DNA of 64,000 bases from Euborellia annulipes (Eukaryota; Arthropoda; Insecta; Dermaptera; Anisolabididae). The notes beneath the pieces are model-generated. The model saw only the letters and a program-made list of their open reading frames with translations, did not search any database and was not told the DNA's origin. Position numbers and translations under genes: made by a program. Shown in pieces: positions 20,574-31,955 of the stretch (position 1 is its first letter; every line of letters begins with the position of its first letter). Location: assembly GCA_023213315.1 (NCBI GenBank), contig JAKCPI010016844.1, forward strand, positions 1 through 64,000, read 5' to 3'.

Positions 20574-20590
20574 AGTCCTTTTAAGGGACT
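20574..20590 (+). terminator. Diverged histone-type stem-loop, copy 3
   Basis: AGTCCTTTTAAGGGACT keeps the hairpin through compensating bases (AGTCC with GGACT), but the loop is changed. It is probably a diverged third copy of the preceding two. Confidence 0.35.
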
Positions 20591-21499
20591 AACTATCAAA
20601 AGTTAATATGCTAAAATCACCACATTCACTTTCTCCATCTTTATTTTATCAACTTTCCTTTGGTTTTATTATTAATCTTCTTTCTTTTTCCTGTTCTTTT
20701 TTATTAAAATAAAATAAAATTATTTTTTACTAATATACATTTAACCATTAAAATTCACGTTTATCAATTAAACGTATTTCCTTGGCACGTTTGTTAAGCA
20801 AACGTATTAAATCACCTCCAAATATCTCGCTCATTGCCTTAAATGCTCATTCATTTTGAATTAAAAAAATATTACGGAGGCAAAAAATATTTTTTCTATT
20901 CGTCTCAAACGCATGAAAAAAAACAAACTGAGATATAGTACATGGACCAGGGAGTAACGTAGTAATAATTTGAATCTCTTCAATATTTTGAAAAATTAAT
21001 TATAATGAAATTTCTTCAATATGGGAACACAAAATCAACAAGTTAGCTAGAAATTAGAGAGCGTCCTTTTTGCTGTGTGAACCAGCTTCCTACCTGACAT
21101 GGGCTGGGAGTGGTGGGGGCTACACAGCAGTTGAAAAGCGAAGAGAGGACTCGGGTGACTGACCCTTTAAACAGTCATAAACAGACCCTTTTGTGCTGTG
21201 CCCAATCGGGGTCAAAAGTGGTTTCATGTGCCGCTTGAATATAAGATACTCGCCTTAACATCTTAACACTTGCATTGCAACAAGAAATATCCCAAATCGG
21301 GAATAAACTTGCTCGCCGAAGGCGAGCAAGGGGTCCAGGGGCGCAGCCCCTGAGCTGGGGGAAGAAGCCCCGCCGAAGGCGGGCTTTGCGATTAGTCATA
21401 TATATATTTTAAATTTTAATTGGAAATTCAACAAAAATTCTATTTAATTTTAATTTATGAGGTGGAATTATTTTATTTAAATTTTCTTTATTATAATAA

Positions 21500-21705
21500 A
21501 ATCCATTTTAACATTTTTCTTGTGAAGCACACAATTAAAGATGGAATGAATGTTTAAAGAGCCACAATAGATTCTAGATGTCCTAGTGCACCCAAGTGAT
21601 CCGTTTCGGTTGAAATATATTTTTTCGCCTGAGGCGGATGCCAAACCCTCGACCTCTAGAATCTAATGATCTTACCTCTGATCCACAGATCAAGGGCTTT
21701 ATATA
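21500..21705 (-). mobile_element. tRNA-derived SINE with full head (body family CACAAGAAAAATG)
   Basis: On minus, GGATCAGAGGTAAGATC (A-box-like, about 21672-21690) and GTCGAGGGTTTGGCATCC (B-box-like, about 21640-21657) resemble a tRNA head. The body then reads GCCTCAGGCGAAAAAATATA, CATCTAGAATCTATTGTG and CACAAGAAAAATG. This is the most complete copy of a family whose body recurs through 21.5-31.1 kb. It gives the family its identity as a pol III SINE. Confidence 0.65.
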
Positions 21706-22004
21706 TAAAATGTTAAATAATATGCTTCATCTTCAAATTAAAACCTGTTAACAATTACGCAAGTATAAAAAGAATAATAAATTTAATTCATGCCTTGTTA
21801 CAGTCTCAAATTACACAAAAAATTTGAACCCCTCCCCCTCCCCTTATTTACAACACAATATTATGAATTTATCTAAATTAGAGTGAAAAACGTTGGATCT
21901 TGATTTCTTATGATTGAAGCCGAATTGTTTATAGAATAAACCTGAAACCACCACCCTCTTGAAAAACTCTGTACATAAAATTCCGTCAAGTAGTTTCAAA
22001 GTTC

Positions 22005-22090
22005 ATGTGTTAATAAGAAGACACTAGCTTCTCGTGCCAGAGTCCTGGGTTCGCCTCCCGTCACAGGCGAGAAAAAAATTTATTTCATTT
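22005..22090 (+). mobile_element. tRNA-SINE head fragment in opposite orientation
   Basis: GTCCTGGGTTCGCCTCCCG (B box GGTTCGCCTCC) is followed by CACAGGCGAGAAAAAAATTT, the same head-body junction as the SINE at 21.6 kb but on the plus strand. The two form an inverted pair 400 bp apart. Confidence 0.5.
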
Positions 22091-22099
22091 GATTTGACT

Positions 22100-22245
22100 A
22101 CATTTTTCTTGTGAAGTGCACAATTTGGGAGAAACATCTATAATGTTTGAGCACAATAGATTCTAGATGTCGTAGTGCATGCAACCAATCCGTTTCAATT
22201 GAAATATATTTTGGTGTCCAAATGGGCTTAGATGCGGGAAGACCT
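22100..22245 (-). mobile_element. SINE body copy
   Basis: On minus this reads the CATCTAGAATCTATTGTGC and GTGCACTTCACAAGAAAAAT blocks of the family, with CCGTTTCAATTGAAATATA at the head side. The tRNA head is lacking. Confidence 0.55.
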
Positions 22246-22843
22246 TAAAAAAAAATAAAATAAAAATTAGAAAAATTTAAACAATTATAATTTTATAATT
22301 TAGGATATTTTCTTTATATTAAATGAATAAATACCCATATAGGAAAATACAACAGGCCAAGCTTCAATAAGAGCCCCCTGTGTGGTATCTTTTATATAAT
22401 TATTTTTGTAAAATTCAATAAATATAAATAATTAAAAAAAATATACAAATTTAATTATTGTAATTATAATTTTTTTTTGTACCATCTTATTCTATTTTAA
22501 TACCCGCAGCAGTCAGTCATCTCCTCTAAACCTGTAATTAGCATTCCTGTATTAATTATCATACCCTCCTCCTCTGAGACTATTTTCTTTTTTTTTGATT
22601 TAATTTTGCATTTTTCTTAATTACTCTAAAAAAAAAAATTATTTATTAAATTAAAAAAAAAGAGTAAATAAATTTGAATTTTTTTTTTAAGTCACGTAAT
22701 AAGATCAGGGTCATACTTGATACATAAAGGGAATTTTTTTTATTATCTTTTACACACACAAAAAATGTTTACGACCGTAGGCTCTTGTTGAAACATTTTG
22801 TAAATTAAAATATATAATTGTTTCAAATTAATTATTGATTATA

Positions 22844-24501
22844 CCATGGGGAACATAAACATTTGCACCCTGAGCCATTTGAAAGACGCCTACTGTTAGG
22901 CAGCCCAATTGACTCACCACTACATATGCACTGTCTGTGTGAATTTACCTGAGTTAGGGTTCTGAGGGTCTTTTAGGATAGACCATAAACCATCCCTTTG
23001 GACAATAAATAAATTTTAAATAAAGAATTTGCGAATTCCTCTTCTAGACACCGAAAAAAAACTTAAATTCAATTTTTAGCTTTTAATGTTTGCTTTTGTT
23101 TAATTCGAAGGGCCTACAGGGGTTGGAGAAAAACAAAAAAAAACTCAAAATGTGTGTACTTTTTTCAGTATCTCGCTTATATCTCTCAAACTAAGCATAT
23201 TTTGTGCACTCCCCCCATAATAAATTAGAAAGAGTATAAAATTTGGTTGATAAAACGAATTTTCAGACCAAATATTAACCGAGATTCGGCTGATCAAAGT
23301 TTCTTTTTTTCATTTCGAGATACTTTGGACTTTTTTCAGTTTTTCGCTTATATCTCGGAAACTAAACATATTTTGTGAATTTTAATACATAATAAAGTTG
23401 TAGAGCATTAAATTTGCTAAGATTGGGTTAATAAATCGAATATTTAGACCCAATATTAACCGAGATACGGCCGATTAAAGTTAGACCAAGTTCCTCGAAA
23501 TGTAAAACAAATAGAAACTTTGATCGACCGTATCTCGGTTAATATTGGGTCGAAATACGCGTTTTAATAACGAAGTTTTAGCAAATTTAATGCTCTACAA
23601 CTTTGTATTGTACTCTGGTGCACAAAATATGCTTAGTTTATGAGATAGAAAACAAAATAAAAAATGAAAAAGTTCTAAAATTTTGAGGTTTTTGCAACCC
23701 CTCTCCCACTCCCCCCAAGTTAGTACAGGGTCCTCGAGGTCAAAAACTTTGGATAGATCCTAGAGTACCCCCCAAATAACCTGTAAAAATTTCTACAAGC
23801 AAATGGTGGCTCAACACATTATTAATAAATAAATATTTTCTATATGTCCGGTGTTCATATTATTTTGTCTCATAGGCCTAGCGGGGGAGGGGGGGTTCAA
23901 ACCTCCCCCAATAGGACCCAAGCCATGACTAGATATTTAAGATATATAATACAAATTAAATTTCATATAGGGTAAGAGAAAGTAAAATATTGATAATTTA
24001 CTCTAGCTAAAAAAAAAAAATAAAAAAAAAAAACGATTTATAAATACCCTAAAAAAAATATTTGAAAAAAATTTTCTTAAAGAGAGTGTTGTGTGCTGTG
24101 CGATCAGTCACACCAGATTTTTTTCTTAATAAGAATATTTTAACGCCCGAGATATTATTGTAAAGGTCTATAGATATCGGAGAAATTTTATTAAAAAATT
24201 GGAATAGTAGGCGTCTTTCAAATGGCTCAGGGTGCAAGTTTCGTTCAAAATTTGAAATAAGTTAATTTTTTTCCAAATAACAAGATGAAATTAAAAAAAA
24301 GTTTAAATATTGAGATAAAAAAAAAAGGCTACGCTATATTGCTGAAAAGAGGTGGTTTATGGTCTATCCTAAAAGACCCTCAGAACCCTACCTCAGGTAA
24401 ATTCACACAGACACTGCATATGTAGTGGTGAGTCAATTGGGATGCCTAACAGTAGGCGTCTTTCAAATGGCTCAGGGTGCAAATGTTTATGTTCCCCATG
24501 G
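22844..24501. mobile_element. TA-flanked inverted-repeat element, 1.66 kb
   Basis: Arms of about 150 bp (22844-22992 and 24353-24501) are near-identical in inversion, starting CCATGGGGAACATAAAC and including GGGTCTTTTAGGATAGACC. TA lies on both sides (22842-22843 and 24502-24503), as in Tc1/mariner-type insertions. An extra partial arm at 24207-24238 and a nested palindrome (23120-23700) lie inside. No transposase ORF is present. Confidence 0.75.
23120..23715. repeat. Nested direct-and-inverted repeat with CTCGGTTAATATTGGG motif
   Basis: The segment 23160-23320 (CTCGCTTATATCTC, AAACTAAGCATATTTTGTG, ATATTAACCGAGAT) is repeated directly at 23330-23490. Its parts return inverted at 23510-23650 (ATCTCGGTTAATATTGGGTC, CACAAAATATGCTTAGTTT). 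The result is a three-copy fold-back nested within the TA-flanked element. No coding frame. Confidence 0.6.
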
Positions 24502-24608
24502 TAAATCTTCATTTGTGACATTATTGTAGTGTTTATTTATAACCAATAAATATATTGTAACAAAAAAAACATTTGTAAAATTTACAATTTTTCAATTTCA
24601 ACATGTAG

Positions 24609-24792
24609 CACTCAGTGCATATATATTGACACTATCATAAAACTTATTAGCGCCATTGATTTAGGCATCCCACATGACTACTGTGTGTCGTTTGGGATGC
24701 CTACATCCCACATGACTACTGTGTGTCGTTTGGGATGCCTACCTCAAAGGCTTTAAGTTTTATGATGAGTGTCAATATATATGCACTGAGTG
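24609..24792. mobile_element. Small MITE with 36-bp TIRs and internal 38-bp duplication
   Basis: Arms 24609-24644 and 24755-24792 are inverted (CACTCAGTGCATATATATTG and complement). The core contains two exact tandem copies of a 38-bp unit (24666-24703 and 24704-24741), each flanked by the hairpin-forming AGGCATCCC/GGGATGCCT. No target duplication was identified. Confidence 0.7.
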
Positions 24793-24835
24793 GGGTATTG
24801 TATTGTGTGCTTTTGTGTTAATATTACTTTGTTTT

Positions 24836-24932
24836 AATAAATAAATTTATTAATGACTTATTTAGAGGCACCAGTCCTCGGTGGCTTAGTCCAAACAAAC
24901 ACAATACAAATTTAAGTACAATATATTTAATA
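24836..24932 (-). mobile_element. LINE/SINE 3' end (GGACCTAGCCAC family), copy 3
   Basis: On minus: GTATTGTGTTTGTTTGGAC, TAAGCCACCGAGGACTGGTG, CCTCTAAATAAGTC and an AATAAATTTATTTATT tail. It matches the copies at 8.5 and 17.2 kb with moderate divergence. Confidence 0.6.
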
Positions 24933-25119
24933 TATATTATACTGAAAATGGTGTATATATTTTGTAATAATCATTTATATATCAATTTATATTGATATTT
25001 TAAAATAGATTGAATGTATAAATTCAGAGCAGATTTTCATGTACATGAAAAAAATAATATCCAGAATTAGCAATTATTACAAAAGTATAAATACTATTTT
25101 GTAACTCCAAAGGCGAAAT

Positions 25120-25370
25120 TTTAAAGCTTACTTATTAAATCCTATAATTATTTTTCTATAATTAATCATAAATATATTAAATTTTAATTTTGAAATTCAA
25201 CAATAATTTATTTAATTTTACACATAATAAGAATTATTTTATTTAAATTTTTCTTTATTATAATAAAATCCATTTTAACATTTTTCTTGTGAAGTACACA
25301 ATTTAAAGATGGTTGAGCACAATAGATTCTAGATGTCGCAGTGCATCCAAATCCTGTACGCAATTAAAGT
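25120..25370 (-). mobile_element. SINE body copy
   Basis: It contains the complement of TTTTTCTTGTGAAGTACACA (25281-25300) and AGATTCTAGATGTCGCAGTG (25324-25343), the body blocks of the tRNA-SINE at 21.6 kb, with the AT-rich 3' part at 25120-25260. No intact head was seen. Confidence 0.55.
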
Positions 25371-27189
25371 TTTCCAATTTCATAATCAATTGCAAATCAT
25401 CTAAATAACGAGCCAGGGGAATGATTCTCCTTTATGGTAGAGGGGGTGGAGCCTCCCTCCAGCCTATTCATAAGTATCAAAACGTAGATTTTTATTTTTA
25501 AATGTATTAAAAATAATTATCTCTCTCAAGAGGAGTTCTTGGTTCATTTTCAAACTATTGATAATAATTTCAGAGACTATTGCTTCGGCACAAGTGAAAT
25601 CTTCCTCTTGATTGCGTGTGTAAATAGAATTTAATTAAGAGCCCGTTGCAATTGTTAAGAAATAAAAACACAAGAAACACTTTAATTAAGAGATAAAAAT
25701 TAGAGAGAGTCAAAGTTCTCTCTCTCTCTCTCTCTTGTAAAGAATTTGTTGGGCATATTTTTTTTTTTTTTTGATAATTCACTTTTGTTATGAGGATGAC
25801 ACAGCTAGGTGCGTGATTAGCAGCCATTATCCAAATGTTTGCAACTCATTATAAAGAGTGGCGCGAGTTGAGAGTACCGCGTGTGAAATGAGACGAGAAG
25901 AGACCACGCCGACAAACGTTTGAGTGAGAGCCAAGGGAACGAACAAATTACAGAGACAACAACAACAACAATAACAATAACAACCCTCATCTGAAAAAAA
26001 TTACTACTGCTTGAATTAACTAGTAACTAATGATCATTAAAGAAAAGAACAAAATTATATATTCTCTGGTTTTTTTTTTCTATTATTAATTTCATTTTAT
26101 TTTTAATGAATATAAAAATCTTTTTTTTGTATGTGTGAATTGTTATTTTTAACAATTACAATAATGAATTTATTTTTAATTGATTTTAACAATTATTTTT
26201 ATTTTATTTTCTAATTTTGTAATAATCAAGCATTATATTTAATATTAATTTTCTTTTTTGTTGAATTAATTGTGCAAAAAATAGATGGTAATTAAAAAAA
26301 AAATTAATTTAGACAGAAATTTTAGTATTTTTTATCAACGTTTTGTTATTAAGTTATTATCTATTTGATGATGACATAATAATATTAGGCTATTGTTGGA
26401 ATATTTGTATTGTATAATATGATATATTCATGAAAATATTATTTCTTCTTTTTTTAATAAATAAAATTAAGAATCCAATTTTTTTTTTTTTTTGTTTGAA
26501 TTGTTATTTATAACAATTAAAAAATTTATTTTTAATTGAAAAATAAAATTGCAAAATTTTATTTTTATTTTATTTTAATTAACAAGATTTTGTAATAATT
26601 AAGCCTTATTATTATTATTTGAATTATAATCAATATTAATTTAGATTAAATAATATTTTTTCTCTTTTTTTGTGTTTAATTAAGCTGAGAACAAAGATAC
26701 CTAAACTTGTGCGTCATTATAGCTTTTTGTTTAGGATAGAAATGTGAGGATGTTTGGTCTTTTTTTTTAAATTTTTAATTAATATTTATTTTCCAAGTCA
26801 TTGATTGGTTGGCCCTTTCATATTATTTTTTTTTCCAAAAGCGTACCGCTTTTCAAGAATCTTTTATTTTTTTCTTTCTCAATTCAAGCGAAACGTCACT
26901 CAAAAGTCAACCTCTGAATTTCCAATCCTTGATGAGATAGAAGGGGGGAGGGGGCGGGGATTTAAAATATAATAATAATTTTGCCGAAAGACAGGTGGCC
27001 ATTGTTCACAAACAAGGAAAAAAAACGTTATCAAAAAAAAAATAAAAAAAAACTATTTTTAACAAAAAAAATATATATACCGGTATTTTTTTTATAGAAT
27101 TAAGAAATCCTTTTCATGTCAATCCCCGTTGTCAATAAATTGTAGGATTAGAGAAAAAAAAAATAATAATAATGTTGAATGAAAGTAAT
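25371..27189. other. AT-rich interval with (TC)n, (CAA)n and a GC-richer segment
   Basis: A (TC)n tract lies near 25715-25735 and (ACA)n/(ATA)n near 25957-25985. The stretch 25795-25925 is less AT-rich (GTGGCGCGAGTTGAGAG, ACGCCGACAAACGTTTGAG) but has no supported frame. The rest is A/T low complexity. Confidence 0.4.
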
Positions 27190-27227
27190 GGATCAGTCAA
27201 GCGTGATAATTATATTTAAAAAAATTT

Positions 27228-27256
27228 CTCGACGTTTCGGTCTTTTTCAGTTTAAT
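27228..27256 (-). ncRNA. Solo truncated hammerhead-like motif
   Basis: Minus strand shows CTGA, AAAAGACC and GAAACGTCGAG. The CTGANGA box and stem II are shortened. No inverted partner was seen, so this is a degenerate single copy. Confidence 0.35.
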
Positions 27257-27589
27257 TAAATAACAAAAAAAAAGAAGATAAATTTAAAATGGTAACCAAC
27301 TGTTGGTTCTAATTGAAACATTATGAGTATGTATAATTAATTAACACAATTTGACGTAAATATTTTATACGTAATAATATTTCAACACTCAATGTGTCAA
27401 AAATATAAGCATTTTTAAAGTTAAATACCATAATTATAATATTTATTGTATATTAATCGTATATACTGTATAAATTTAATTTTAATTTTGTAATTTAACA
27501 AAAAATTATTTGAAATTTGAATAATAAATTTTTCAATAAAATTATTTTTAACGAGATTTAATTTTCCAAATTTCAGATTTTTTTAACTA

Positions 27590-27905
27590 AATCCATTTTA
27601 GTATTTTTCTTGTGAAGTTCACAATTTGTGAAAAATATCTTTAAAGATGGAATATAGTCATTATTAAAGTTAAATCCCATAAATATTAATCTATAATTAA
27701 TAATATATATTAATTTTTAAATTTTTATACTTAATTAATTAATTTTTCAATAAAATTATTATTAAAGTTAATTAACGAGATTTAATTTAATTTTTCATTA
27801 TTATAATTAAATCAAATTTTTCTTGTGAAGTTCACAATTTGTGAGAAATCTCTTTATTGTTGGGCCCAATAGATTCTGGAGATTGCAGTGCAACCAACTT
27901 GATAA
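27590..27905 (-). mobile_element. Two consecutive SINE body copies
   Basis: The block TTTTTCTTGTGAAGTTCACA occurs at 27605-27624 and again at about 27819-27838. Each is followed by the rest of the family body (ATAGATTCTGGAGATTGCAG at 27869-27888 in the second). The two lie in the same orientation as the copies at 21.6, 22.1 and 25.3 kb. The open frame 27857-28075 runs through the second copy and is not a gene. Confidence 0.55.
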
Positions 27906-28659
27906 ACAAAGTAGAGATTTTAATACAGGAAATAATTAAAAATTTAATTAATTCAACAATGAGATCTTTTAGGGTAATAAAATCAAATTTCTGTCCTTTA
28001 ATCAATAAAATTAGACAGATAGTGAAATCTGAGAGTTTTTTTTATTCTGTTTTGATCAGTCAAATGTCTATTTGAATGAAACATGTTGGATAATTTTTTT
28101 TGTCTGCTCGTTGTTTAAAACAAAAAAAAAATTTATTTATTCTATTTTAAGAGATTGAAATAAATGAATGTATTCTGTTTTAATAGGTTTGACAAGTAGA
28201 TTTAAAAAAATGAAGAATCACCTGTCCGTATATAGAGGGGACGTCAATTAGGATTTGCATTTGAGTAGAAAGAGATAGAGAGAAGAAAATGGGTTGGTGA
28301 CCCCAACAAGGGGGTCTCAAAAGACAATGTGACAATAGAGACGATAATTTTCCAGCCTATTGACGACAAATGCTCAATTACCCTACCAATTTTTTTTTTT
28401 TTTTTTATTAATTATACATTCATTTTTTTTTATATAATTTCTTAATCAAATGTGAGAGAGATAGAGTCATCATCACTTTGTCAAAAAGAGACATTGATTA
28501 AATCAACAACAAATATTTAGGAAATGATCTTAATTGCAACAACAACAACAAGTTGAAATTGAAATTTAAATAACAGAACAAGTTTTTAGCTTTTAAATAT
28601 TAATAATAAAAAAAAAAATTATGTTTTGAATAAATTTTCTATTAAAATTAAAACAATTA

Positions 28660-28985
28660 GTGAGATTTAACCATTTTTCTTGTAAAATTGATAGGAAGTT
28701 ACAATCTTAATAATAACAACAATAAAAAGACGGTTTCAAGTTTCAATCCCAATTTGAAGTTTTAGTTTTCCATTGAAATAATAGAATTACAATAAATTTG
28801 CTAAATTTAATTTTGAATTTTAATTTATTAAAAATTTTTACAAATCAATGAATTTTATTTATTTGTAATTTGAAGATTTTATTTTTATTGATAAGTTATT
28901 GTTATTTAACATAATTGTTAACAAAATAAATCCATTTTTATATTTTTCTTGTAAAGTTGAAAATTTAAAAGAAACATGATTTTTT
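28660..28985 (-). mobile_element. Two degraded SINE body copies
   Basis: CCATTTTTCTTGTAAAATTG (near 28671) and TATTTTTCTTGTAAAGTTGA (near 28942) are diverged forms of the family body block, in the same orientation. The surrounding sequence is too AT-rich to bound them well. Confidence 0.4.
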
Positions 28986-29014
28986 TTTAAATTTGTTTTA
29001 AGATTTGTGGCTCA

Positions 29015-29080
29015 AGGCCATTTATTTTGACATTTGTTAGCAAGCCATATTCAGAATGAATACAATTACTATTCTTGATT
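29015..29080 (-). repeat. Dispersed repeat with GACATTTGTTAGCAAGCC motif
   Basis: The complement recurs at 37905-37965 and 38155-38215 (CATTCTGAAGATGGCTTACT). The string CTGAAGATGGC recalls the first box of the ribozyme elements, but no GAAAC box follows, so it is listed as a repeat only. Confidence 0.45.
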
Positions 29081-29121
29081 ATTTGTATTACTAATCAACC
29101 ATCAATTTACCAATAAATATA

Positions 29122-29398
29122 TTGAAACCCAATCTTTTACATACTTTTCGCTCAGGGGCCCACACCTTGTGGGTAGGTGGATGGCGACCACGAGCTGCCC
29201 GAGCTAGGACAGCCAGTCCTTCAGTTCTTTCTATGTCTGTCTCTTCCTTCCTCTTTTCAACAGGCGTCAGACTGTACGACGGACCGGCCTGTCCTATTTC
29301 TTCAGGTCGCAAAAACGCTTGATAGGGTTGGAGGGAAATAGTGAGGTCCGCCGACCCCGCATCGCGGGAATAGGGCGAGGACAGAAGAAGAAGAAGAA
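29122..29398 (-). repeat. GC-richer dispersed repeat with (TTC)n end, intact copy
   Basis: On minus it runs CTTCTTCTTCTTCTG, CCCGCGATGCGGGGTCGGCG, CAGGCCGGTCCGTCGTACAG, GAAAAGAGGAAGGAAGA, AGCTCGTGGTCGCCATC and GTGTGGGCCCCTGAGCG. The same order appears at 53785-54300, where it is split by an insertion. Overlapping frames on both strands are open (29091-29322), but none resembles a known protein. It may be a fragment of a larger retroelement. Confidence 0.55.
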
Positions 29399-29843
29399 GA
29401 ATCTTTTACATACTTTATTATAAACAGTATTGTTAAATTATCAAGTCTAAAATTAACAAAAATAAAATAAAATAATTTATACAAATTATAAAATAGCAAT
29501 AATTTTAATTTTTATTTCAAGTATTACTCAATTTATTTATTCAAATGGTTGATAGTCAATTGAGATAAATTGGAAGGGAAAGCAAACACGGATCTCGGGC
29601 CACTGCGTAAGAATTAATAATGAAAAAAAAATACAGATTCCCATTTGAGGATTTTAACTAAAATAAAAAAATCTTTTTGTTTAATTGATTTTTTCACCTC
29701 TCAAAAATCAATTTTTTTGTAATTTGAGATTTTCAAGTAGTAGATATAAAATTACAATATTCATACAGACCATAATACTATAAATACAAAAACATAGAAA
29801 TCATTATTTAAACAAAAGATCAAAATACAGTGTAATATAAATA

Positions 29844-30836
29844 TCTACATATATAATTCGCTAATGTCCGTCTGTCTGTCACGCTCCATTTAGGCAACTT
29901 CCCGTTAGAATTTTGAAATGAAATTTTATACGCATAAAAAGCACCTTCTCGGGATTACAAGAAAATTATTTTCATCCCGAAATTTTTATAACTTTTTGAG
30001 TTATTAATTCTTAAATTTACGATTTCTCCCATAGGAAATGTATGGAGATACACTGTAAAAAAAACTTCAAAAAACTTCCTATACAAGTATAGTAATTCAG
30101 TTTCATAAACTGTTTATGAATTTATATGAGAAAGTTCAATTTGGTGCCAACCTAACCAATTTCTTGTATATTTTAAAATTAATTATTTTGGTGAAATTGT
30201 TAATTTTAATTTTAATTTTTATAGCTATTTAGTTGAATTACTTTATAAAAATTATTTAATTAGTATGATTTTAATATACTTCATAAATATTTAAATAGTT
30301 TATTTAGAGCGCGAATTTCAAACCAGAATTTAATAAATTTAGATTTGTGAAATAAATTTTAAAAGAATAATTTCAAGTTTCCTTAAAATAATTATAAAAT
30401 AATATTAATAAAAATTCCTTGAGGTAGTCGAGTTATTTGAGAACGTTTAGACCAGTGATTCTCAACTTGTCGCGCAGTGCACTTTTAACGATTTCAAAAT
30501 TTGGCGGCACACAAAGAAAAAGATAAGTTTAAAAGTTGGCAATTTGTTCATAAACTTTTATATTAATTTTATTTCATATCCTTGGTCTATTAAAATTAAA
30601 CCACGAAAGTATATGGAAAATGATTGAAAATTCATATTTTTTTACAGTGTATATTTATGTATTCTTTTCATTTGTGTATTCCATGAATGTAAACAAATCC
30701 TCAAGTAGGCACTGAATTGGAATGGAATAATAATAACTTTTCATAATTGAGAAGAAAAGGTGAGGGTCCGCCGCAGGCGGGACCGAGCCAGCTGGAGGGG
30801 GGTCCAGGGGGGCGTAGCCGAAGGCGACTCGTCTAG
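29844..30836 (+). mobile_element. Helitron-like element A, interrupted by a MITE
   Basis: It starts A|TCTACATATATAATTCGC followed by GTCCGTCTGTCTGTCACGC and ends with a GGGTCCGCCGCAGGCGG region, a GCCGAAGGC hairpin and CTAG|T. These are Helitron-type ends. The copy at 61895-62334 is the same element on the minus strand without the interruption. There is no Rep/helicase; it is non-autonomous. Confidence 0.65.
30051..30649. mobile_element. TA-flanked MITE inserted in Helitron-like element A
   Basis: The ends CACTGTAAAAAAA (30051) and TTTTTTTACAGTG (30649) are inverted repeats, flanked by TA (30049-30050 and 30650-30651). The interruption is confirmed by comparison with the uninterrupted copy near 62090-62100, where the two sides are contiguous. 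Inside, CAGTGATTCTCAACTTG near 30453 resembles a hAT end and is probably another old insertion. Confidence 0.75.
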
Positions 30837-31089
30837 TTATTACGAAACCGCCACTTCAAATTTTGTTACAAGTGTTAAACAACTTGATGAAAATAAAACT
30901 AAATATAAACTAAATTATGTTTATTATTTTTATATTTATCAATTCTTTTTTAGGTGTCAATCACAATACGGGGTCTACAAATTTGGTGGCTTTAACTTAA
31001 ATTAGCGTTTTTATAATGTTAACGATGAGAAACTGAGGATAAAAATAATTGTAAGTGAATAAAAATTAAATTTTTATTTTTCAAAATTA

Positions 31090-31145
31090 ATCCATTGTTT
31101 TATATTTTTCTTGTGAAATTCACAATTTGGTTAAAACATGTTTAA
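31090..31145 (-). mobile_element. SINE body fragment
   Basis: TATTTTTCTTGTGAAATTCA at about 31102-31121 is a further copy of the tRNA-SINE body block, the last of the cluster and in the same orientation. Confidence 0.45.
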
Positions 31146-31164
31146 TAATACAATAATATTCAAA

Positions 31165-31440
31165 TCACGAGATGGGATCATATAAAAGTGTCTGTCCTTG
31201 GAGGACAAAAGGACTCAAGAAAAGAAGAGGGTGTGCCCTCAAAAAAAAAAAGAGACAAGATAATAAATTCCAAACTAAATGATTGGGTGGAGGAGGGTAG
31301 CAAAATGGGTGAGTGCAAAAAGAAAAAGAAAAAAAAAGAATCTCCGTGGGAGAGAGAAAGAAAAAAAAATCGTCTAAAATCAACACAATCAATTGTAAGC
31401 AAATGTCATTTTAAGTTGCCTATAAATAATAACTGATATG
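31165..31440. other. Purine-rich tract with overlapping chance frames
   Basis: A long A/G-rich strand (AAAGAAGAGGGTG, AAAAAGAGACAAGA and similar) leaves frames open on both strands. The predicted peptides are low-complexity (poly-Lys/Glu or poly-Phe/Ser). I do not regard it as a gene. Confidence 0.5.
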
Positions 31441-31955
31441 CAACTCGTGTTAAGCATTCAAAAGAGAGGTTATATATATAAAATGGACCAAGAAGAAAAG
31501 AATATCTCTCTGCTAATAAAATTGGGGACAGACAGACTTTTCTTTCAGATAAGATCATATCTGTAAATCATATTTTTTTTTAATTCAATATAAAATTTCT
31601 TTAGAAATCTCAAGTGAATAAAAAAGGAATTATACAATATAATATAAATATCTATTTATTTATTTTATTTCTTTTTATTTATCATCATCAAAATGAACAA
31701 AGGAGCGAATGTTATTGTAGAAACGAAAAATGTATCTATTGCTATAGATTGTTGTAATTATTGTTTGTACATATTGCTATGAATTGTTTTAATTTTTCAA
31801 ATCAAAAAGATTTTTTTTTTTTTTGATTGAGTATAATGAAAAGATTTACACATCTGAATTTTAACAAAAATTTGAACCAAAATTTAAATGTATACAATTT
31901 GTCTTAAGGAAGTGGATTAGCAGCCAGGAGAATAAAAAACTATTTTTAATTTCTT

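Larger units (their letters stand above)
19915..21395 (+). mobile_element. Helitron-like element carrying histone-type regulatory signals
   Basis: The 5' end TCTATATAGATAAAAATG after an A, and the 3' end with a GC hairpin (21367-21384) followed by TTTGCGATTAG before T, fit Helitron ends (TC start, hairpin, C/T-T-R-G end, insertion between A and T). It contains a direct repeat of about 105 bp (20041-20148 and 20951-21060, including CTTCAATATGGGAACACAAA). It may therefore be two tandem or nested elements. The interior holds a CCAAT/TATA segment and histone-type stem-loops. No Rep/helicase ORF is present. Confidence 0.55.

Noticed and set aside
20287..20592. Histone or other protein gene downstream of the promoter-like segment
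   Set aside because: The 101-codon frame is not a histone fold, and it reads straight through two stem-loops.
31165..31440. Overlapping ORFs on both strands as small genes
   Set aside because: They arise from a purine-rich strand; the peptides are low-complexity and share no family pattern.
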